From Papaver somniferum (lineage: Eukaryota > Streptophyta > Magnoliopsida > Ranunculales > Papaveraceae): a stretch of 64,000 nucleotides of DNA. Positions 57,486 to 64,000 of this stretch are shown here, piece after piece. A program made the position numbers and the translations under genes. A model generated the notes under the pieces. That model saw nothing but the letters and a program-made list of their open reading frames with translations. It was not told the DNA's origin and made no database searches. Every line of letters begins with the position of its first letter. Positions within the stretch are counted from its first letter, which is position 1. Location of the stretch: contig NC_039364.1 in the NCBI RefSeq assembly GCF_003573695.1, forward strand, positions 71,444,256 to 71,508,255, given 5' to 3'.

Positions 57486-57640
57486 AAATTAAGCAGAAAA
57501 CCTCGATGAACAACAGTAGCAGCAGCAGAAAACCTCGACGAACAACGGTAGCAGCAGCAACAGAAAACCTCGACGAACAACAGTAGCAGCAGCAGCAGCA
57601 GAAAACTTTGAGGAGCAACAGTAGCAGCAGCAGCAGTTAA
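57486..57640. repeat. ~36-bp minisatellite with GCA-repeat cores
   Basis: Four units of AGAAAACCTCGACGAACAAC plus AGTAGCAGCAGC, with GCA number varying. Just upstream of the antisense gene start, so it may be its leader or promoter. Confidence 0.75.
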
Positions 57641-57730
57641 TAACAAGGATACAAAAGCAGAGAACAAATAATGAAAATTCTGAAGAAAGAGAAGGAATGA
57701 AATTTATGATTAGAGAATTTTCACATTCCT

Positions 57731-57737
<7 letters not shown>

Positions 57738-57765
<28 letters not shown>

Positions 57766-57782
57766 TATATATATATATATAT
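57738..57782. repeat. (AT)n microsatellite
   Basis: TATATA tract interrupted by GC dinucleotides. Confidence 0.9.
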
Positions 57783-57805
57783 GCAAAGAGAAATAAAAAC
57801 CGCCC

Positions 57806-57990
57806 CACTACCCAAGAAGAAGTTATTGCAAATAGTGGGGAATTTGCCCTAAAATGTAGGAAAATAATAAAGAGAAGATGAAGAGAGTAATACGTTTTTA
57901 CACTACCCAAGAAGAAGTTATTACAAATAGTGGGGAACGTGCCCTAAAATATAGAAAAATAATAAAGAGAAGATGAAGAGAGTAACACGT
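57806..57990 (+). repeat. 95-bp tandem duplication just upstream of the gypsy purine tract
   Basis: CACTACCCAAGAAGAAGTTA starts at 57806 and again at 57901; the two copies differ at a handful of sites. It lies within the last 250 bp before the 3' LTR. Confidence 0.85.
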
Positions 57991-58021
57991 TTTTTCTTCC
58001 CACTTCGACTAACCGCCCAGT

Positions 58022-58038
58022 AGGAGGAAAAAGGGCAA
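58022..58038 (+). promoter_or_regulatory. Polypurine tract of the gypsy element
   Basis: AGGAGGAAAAAGGGCAA, ending two bases before the 3' LTR at 58041; plus-strand primer site in intact elements. Confidence 0.8.
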
Positions 58039-58040
58039 AT

Positions 58041-58930
58041 TGTAGGTACACATTTCATCTTCCGCCACGTGCCCACAAAGACACACGTGGAGGACATGCG
58101 GCTAAGGGCATCAAGATATGATATCACGCGTGGACATCCAAAAGTCACTTTATCCTATCCCTAGAAAGATCTAAGATCTACGGCTGGGGATAGTCAGATT
58201 GACGCAGACAAGACAGGGGCAGAGGACAGTTGTCTACCGCGGACAGACATCTCAACTACCCGCATTAAATACCCTCAAACAGCATATGTGTCAGTCAGCC
58301 TGTATAGGAAGCGCAGATACTACTGCGTATCCAGACAGAACACGCAGATGCAGCCGAGAACACGAAGACTTCTGCGTGAGTGGCACAAAACACAAGAGGA
58401 TAAGGTTATAACGGGCTTCAGAAGTTGACCCCACGTAACCTCCCTATAAATACCCCTCTCTCCCAAGTGAAGAGGGGGGGCCGAAAAACATTAAGAGGAG
58501 AATAGGAGAGAGACAGAGATAGAGAGTGTAAGTGAAGTTCTTCCTGCTACGCAGGCTTATGTTGATCTCAAAGTCATTCGACTATTTCTGTAACCTTCAT
58601 ACGTATAATAAAAAACCCAAACCCGCAGACAGAGATCTGAGTGATGAATCATATAAGTTAATCGTTTCATCTATATTCATGCATTTGTACTTTATATGTT
58701 CAATTCGATACTTATGGTATATCATGGTCGTACATTTTATACTTCATCCACTATTTATGAGTTAAGATAAATGATTGTAGTTGATGAGACGAGGAAGAGT
58801 ATTAGAACTCTGAGTCAAGGATTCGACATAACCAATCCATTCCTCTCAGGCACAGCTTATTTACCGTATTGTCATGAATTTACGCGCATTATTTGTGAAT
58901 ACTCAGATGACAATGATCTTTGTGTTCACA
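58041..58930 (+). repeat. 3' LTR of the gypsy element (890 bp)
   Basis: Collinear with the 5' LTR but with many point differences and a short deletion near 58757 (the TTATCTTATTG segment of the 5' copy is missing). TATA box at 58445-58451. Confidence 0.9.
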
Positions 58931-58935
58931 TAAAT

Positions 58936-59733
58936 ATTTTACTAACATCATCAATCTAGTAAAAATTATATATACCAGTAAGGTAGGAACCCCACTACTA
59001 GAGATTTTTTACAGCCGGTAAGATTATGGGCACACATGGAAGTACTAGCAGCGTTCTGACAACCACCAAATCCTGTGGAGAGATTTACCGTAAAGAGCAT
59101 GGCGGTTATGTAACAATTAAGCCTTGGCCCTCTTATGGTATGCTTTCATTAACATAGACCTAAAATATAGGGTTCAAGTTTGAGAAGAGCAATAAATTCA
59201 TAAAGTTAGATTAATATAGGAAATTAAGAAGAGAATTAGGTCCACATGTACGTACGTACTATATACGGGTACTGAGTTAAATAATGTCCAGAAGCTCAGA
59301 TACAAAAATAACTTTCTTGCTTTATTTTTTCTTTGAATGATTCTGGTCGTACATCTTAATTAATATAAATTCCTAAGAGCAACTGTCTCGCTCTCTATAT
59401 GCTGCACTGAACTATATATGATGGCACAAAAATGGAAAAAGAAAGAAAGGAATTCTTTCTTCTTCTCTTTTACTTTTATTAATTTATTTGTTTCTCTGCG
59501 TACCTAGAGCTGTAAGCCTTTCAGTTAATGATCAAACCTGCATACTGTCTCTCGCTGAGGGCATCCTTGTCGGCTGCAGAGGCAGCTGCAGCGGAATGTA
59601 TGTATTCGTATCGTATCTTTGACCTGTCAAACTTGTACATAACCTAACCTAATCGATTGTTGTAACTCCATCAATCCCGAACGCAGATTGGTCTAGACTC
59701 TAGAGTTAACAAGCCGGATTAAGTTTAGTTTTA
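58936..59733. other. Intergenic DNA right of the gypsy element
   Basis: AT-rich, no supported gene or repeat. Confidence 0.4.
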
Positions 59734-62298
59734 GTGAAAACTACAGGGAGACACATTCTTTGGATCTTTTCCAAAGTGAAACTCACGGTCGGAAATCTTC
59801 AGGTGCCCCCCCAATAATGGGTGAAAATTATTCGCAAACCCATATTTTCCAAAATTATCAGTTTCAAGAGATAGAGGCGAAAACAAAAGAAAAGATCTGA
59901 TTTTCTTCTTAATAAAGTCTCTTCCTTTCTTCTTCTTCCTCTTCATCTTGCTCCTTAATCATAACCTAATAGTTATTTTTTCCAGCAGCTGTTTCCAACT
60001 AGGGTTTCAACTTCTTTCGTGAATTTCTTCTTTCTCTGGCTGCGGAAATTTCAATAATGAGGAGATGATGTTTGTGGCTGCGGAAATTTCTTTCTCTGGC
60101 CTCTTTGAATTCACATCTTCTACAAGCATCAACAATATCAACAGATTTGGGGATTTTTTTGGATGTGGATTGAATGGGGTTTGGTCGAATGAATGGTCTC
60201 GATTAAATGGCATTTGTATATACGAAGGATGGGTTGTCAATTGTGCTTCTAATCTTCATGATGATGTCTGAATTATTGATTACGAATGGGTATACGACAA
60301 GTTCTATTACTACCACAACAGTAATGGGTTAAGTGGAGTTCTGAGTTGAGAAGTTGATTCACCGAATCAATAAGGTGAAGAGAGTTTGGAGACCAGGGAA
60401 GCAAAAGTGAAGATTGGTTGTATACTTGTATCAGTGATGGTGAAGGAAGGTGATTAGAAGGACAGAAAATGGAAATCAGTGGTGTGGCTTGTGTTTGAAA
60501 ATAATGGAATCATCTGTGATTGGTGGTTCTTTTGTTGGCTAGCTTTATACGGGGCTGTTGCCATCCATCCAGTTAGGACGTGATGCTCAGCTGGGATACC
60601 GAACAAGAAGGAAGTGAAGCTGTGTTGGATTTGGTCAGCGAACAAGTTGGATTTCTGTCGTAGGTGACAGAGAAGTAAGATGACCGACATAAATTTGTGG
60701 TTGCCTGGGAAGGAGCTGAAGTCAAATGGTGAGAAGATGAAGCTTTGATGATAGAGTTTCTCATATTGCAGTAGTTCGAGCGGAAGGAAGTAATGGTGGT
60801 TGTTGTTAACTATCTCGGTTAAGGGGGAAGCTTCGGAGCTGTAAAACAGCTGAAAGAATATTTTAGCATCATCTCCACTTTATACTCAGTTTCGGCAGCA
60901 TCTTTGGGGTAGTCAGTATTGTGAACTCTCTCAATTCTCGATTGATAAATGGAGCAGCAACAAGGAGACTTAGGTCCGTATATCAGCTGGAGTTGGGAAG
61001 ACTCAACTGACGCCTTTGTTAGCTAGAGGAAGCTATTGTGATGGGTTGCGGCTGGTGGCGTTGTTTCTTGGGTTGTCGATGGCGGCTGGTGGCATCTTCT
61101 ACTTCATGGTCGTCAGGCTTGGCTGGTGATGATGTTGGAAGGAGAAGGACTCGTGCTCGATACTGGAAAGAGCATGGAAGTATCGATGAGATTTTGTTCT
61201 TTGATGCGGCATAACTGGATGTAATTTCCTTGAGAAGACTCAACCCCACTGCGACTAATATATACAGTTATTTATCATTGCAGGGTGCAATTGGGAATAC
61301 AAGACCATTACAGGCGATATTATCATCCATGGTTTCAAACCACATCACCGATATCAACAGCCGATATGTAGAGAGTGCTTTGTGCAAGTTTCATTTCGGG
61401 TTTTGTTGATGTTTACCTAGATTTTGTTGATCTTTCACTTTCTCTTTGTAGTGGATGCATAACCAGTTATGTAGTTATGAAAATGAATGCATAACAGGTT
61501 ATGCAGTTATGAAAATAGATGCATAACCTGTTATGCATCTTGAAAAGTTGTTGCATAACTTGTTATGCAGTCCGGAAAATGTTTGCATAACACATTATGC
61601 ATCAACTTTTTTGTTATTATTGAAACCAACAAAAATATAGACCGCATAACTTGTCATACACCTACAATAATATATACATTACATGTTATGCAGTCGTAAA
61701 AATGGATGCATAATGCATTATGCATCGAGAAAATAGATGCATAACCTGATATGCATCGTAAGTATGGAGATATACTGCATTATGCACAATTTTTTTTATG
61801 TACGCACTAAAATCAACCAAAACAATGGCTACATAACTTGTTATAGATGCATAACTTTGTTATACAGATGCATAATTTGTTATGCAGTCGAGAAAATGGT
61901 TGCATAATTCGTTATGCGTCTGCATAATGCGCTATGCGTCTTTTTTGGTGGCTGCATAATGGTTATGTATCAAGTTTTGGAATATTTTTCCCAAAACGAT
62001 GATCACCTCCGATTTTTTCGTGAAAAACAAAAATTTGATATTGTTTTTTGTACTCGTTGCGTAGCTCTCTTTGAAAGATTTCCAACGACATAAAATCTGT
62101 AAATTTCTAAGGCGCGGATTTTTAGATATGTTATGTCCAAGTTGTTTTACCAATTATACCCTTGATGAATAACTTGTCATACGGATGCATAATCCATCAT
62201 GTATAAATTTTTAATAATTTCATATAATTATGGGTGTCATGATATCCAAAAATAATTATGGGCTTGACAATAATTATGGGTCTCCCCTTAATTTTCCC
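59734..62298. mobile_element. Possible old terminal-inverted-repeat element (MULE-like?), 2.57 kb
   Basis: The left 23 bases (GTGAAAACTACAGGGAGACA and on) match 18 of 23 with the inward reading of the right end (GGGAAAATTAAGGGGAGACC and on). No clear target duplication was found. Inside, 60000-61250 has no recognisable gene, and 61450-62200 is a palindrome-rich array. Identity and limits are tentative. Confidence 0.35.
61450..62200. repeat. Array of GCATAAC/GTTATGC palindromic motifs
   Basis: Roughly twenty or more copies of TGCATAAC or GTTATGCA, many paired as TGCATAACNNGTTATGCA palindromes, spaced irregularly (about 20-40 bp) in ~750 bp. Non-coding; intervening bases vary. Confidence 0.85.
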
Positions 62299-62850
62299 TT
62301 TATGCTATTGATATACCTTACAGCTTGGAAATTTCCGAGGGTTAACAACAAGTCCCAGTGGTTGGTTGTGGGTTGAGCCCAGTTTTTAATTACAACATAA
62401 TGAAATCAACATACCATCGCGGACCTAAGCATCTTGGCCAGCTGATCAAGTTCCCGTTGCACCGAGAGACATTGGTGTCATAACATGCACAATTTCCACC
62501 ACACGCAACAACTTGTGTCAGCTTCTTCCGGAGTATGGTTAACGGATCATTTTATTTTGCAAACGTGATAATCCATCAGTCACTCAGTGGTCTAACACAA
62601 AAATTCAGGGCGTAAAAAGCTTTGCACACTATCTAATTTGTTAAAATCTGAAATGGGCCCCTGAAATTAACACTAGCCAGGCCCTGCTGGGTATGAAAAT
62701 ATTAATCCCCTTTTCTTGGGCTTTGGACGTTCTAGTCCTGTCCCTTCAAGCTCTAGTCCAAAATTCACCCGTCACAGACAGTTTAGTCCAAAATTTAAAC
62801 GAGTTAATCCAAACTCTCACCGATTTAATTTCCCACTACCAAAATTGATT
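62299..62850. other. Intergenic DNA, possible promoter of the right-edge gene
   Basis: No gene or repeat recognised. It lies upstream of the GA-rich leader-like sequence at 62860-62930. Confidence 0.3.
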
Positions 62851-64000
62851 TGATTATAGATCTGAGATTTCAAGAGATATTCAGAGAAAGAGTGAGAGCG
62901 AGATTAAGAGAAAGAGCGAGAGCGACAGACCGAGATAGATTTTGGAAGGGATTTTTTGGATTAACTTGTTTCTTCTCAGCTGCAAACTCTGAGTCTGTCG
63001 ATGAGTCTCTCAGCTGGATTCATTTTTCAATCTCATCGATGAACTCGAAAATGCTTCTGATCTTTCCAACACCGAAATTCTTTCCTCTCAGGTACGAGTA
63101 AACCTTATTTTCCTTAGTATATCTTAAATAAACTGTAATCATTGATTGAAATTCTACTTTTATTTATATGTTTAGGTAAATAAATTGAAGAACAATCACG
63201 TCTGGTATTTGTATGTGGTTTTTCTCTTTAAACCTCCCAATCAAAAGTCGAAGGCGGCTTTGGATTGTATTCAAATTAACGAAGGATATAATAAATGGAT
63301 TTGTTTACAGTACTGTTAAGAAACTCCTAAGGAGAGAGATTTGTTCTAAGAGAGATCGTGCATTTGATATGAGCAATGTCCAAGAACGATTCAAGAATAT
63401 TGGGTTATAGGTATGTGCTTCTTCATTAGGGTTCTTGAATTTTCTTATTCTTTCGTTAGTTTTGTATCGTCTTAATTAGGATTTCATTTGTATATATATG
63501 ACTAATAGATTATTATGTATAATCTCTACTAGGCATTTCTAGGATATTAGATGGAAATACAAAGCAAGTAATCATGTGGACAAGTAGTTATTTTGATTGT
63601 GAAACTAGGGTTTTGTTGTTGTATTGGTCATGGAAATTTTGGTAGATCTAATGGTTATGTAGTGGATGCGTGTCTTTTTAATTGGTTCCAACTTTATAGC
63701 CTGATTTTTGTCAGCTTTAGGTTTGTAAAATTTTAAGTGAGTTATTGTAAGTAATTGATTTTGAGCTTTATATACTGTGCGAGAATCATTAAAACTTTGT
63801 CACAATATTGACCTTGTAGTTGTTGAAATTTTAGATGTATAACGAAGATAAAGTATGGGCTCAATATTGTATTCGGCTGACCTTATGAATAATGATGATT
63901 CTGAAATACTATTTAGTTGTTCATTTTTGTGCAAGTACTTTATTTTTATGCTTTTGGGCTCATATCATTGTTGTAATATTGGTTTGGGAGTTATTTGTGA
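62851..64000 (+). other. Possible 5' part of an unidentified gene running off the window
   Basis: A GAGAGC-rich leader-like stretch is followed by a short exon-like segment ending CTTTCCTCTCAG|GTACGAGT near 63090. A further segment begins after TGTTTAG near 63175. One frame of the first segment reads LDSFFNLIDELENASDLSNT, which looks protein-like, but I could not assign a family or assemble a convincing reading frame across the introns. Long T-rich intron-like DNA follows to the edge. Confidence 0.25.

Larger units (their letters stand above)
45683..58935 (+). mobile_element. Tat-type Ty3/gypsy LTR retrotransposon with TAAAT duplication and antisense gene
   Basis: 5' LTR 45688-46588 and 3' LTR 58041-58930, both TGTAGGTACAC...TTCACA. 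TAAAT at 45683-45687 and 58931-58935 is a perfect 5-bp duplication. Primer site TGGCGCTAGAAACAGGGA at 46592-46609; purine tract at 58022-58038. Order gag, protease, RT, RNase H, integrase is that of Ty3/gypsy. The ~5.8 kb behind integrase, holding an antisense gene, points to the Tat lineage. Gag-pol contains stops and frame changes and the LTRs differ at many sites, so the copy is old and non-functional. Confidence 0.92.

Noticed and set aside
60007..61249. Several 60-80 residue frames inside the possible element at 59.7-62.3 kb
   Set aside because: Compositionally ordinary, none resembles a known family, no consistent exon structure.

Overview
The window is nuclear DNA of a flowering plant, most likely a eudicot. 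It is AT-rich, has genes with GT-AG introns, carries plant-specific protein families (a bHLH91/EAT1-type factor, Myb/SANT-like DNA-binding proteins, plant mobile domain proteins) and is packed with plant transposon families. I cannot name the species. Only two ordinary host genes are clear, both apparently intact: a three-repeat Myb/SANT-like protein gene (8264-11501, +) and a bHLH transcription factor gene (33859-35951, -). A possible third gene begins near the right edge. Nearly everything else is transposon, much of it nested.

Layout. 1-1653: inverted, diverged relic of the long LTR found at 17.4 kb. 1654-1965: tRNA-derived SINE candidate. 1968-6590: cluster of 5'-truncated non-LTR retroelement copies (reverse transcriptase end plus a restriction-like endonuclease module), one split by a 482-bp hAT-type element with an 8-bp target duplication. 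6788-7594: foldback element built around a 41/52-bp minisatellite with higher-order structure. 8264-11501: Myb/SANT-like gene. 11730-12053: MULE-type MITE. 12545-33468: Mutator-like element (MULE) with matching termini and a 9-bp target duplication. It carries a broken MULE transposase (+) and a broken plant mobile domain (PMD) gene (-). The large intron of that PMD gene is interrupted by a 12,992-bp LTR-INT-LTR-INT-LTR array of a non-autonomous large retrotransposon derivative, flanked by a 5-bp duplication. 33859-35951: bHLH gene. 36702-44012: PIF/Harbinger element with matching termini and a TAA duplication, encoding an intact transposase, an intact Myb-like accessory protein and an apparently intact four-exon PMD gene. 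45688-58930: Tat-type Ty3/gypsy retrotransposon with a TAAAT duplication, broken gag-pol and a long multi-exon antisense gene. 59734-62298: possible terminal-repeat element with a GCATAAC/GTTATGC palindrome array. 62299-64000: intergenic DNA and a possible gene start.

The most notable point is that two unrelated DNA transposons, a MULE and a Harbinger element, each carry a PMD gene, and they sit within 400 bp downstream and 750 bp upstream of the same bHLH gene. In the Harbinger element all three genes are open, so it may be a recently mobile element with PMD cargo. In the MULE both genes are decayed. Both elements have dense subterminal arrays of short motifs that could be transposase-binding sites.
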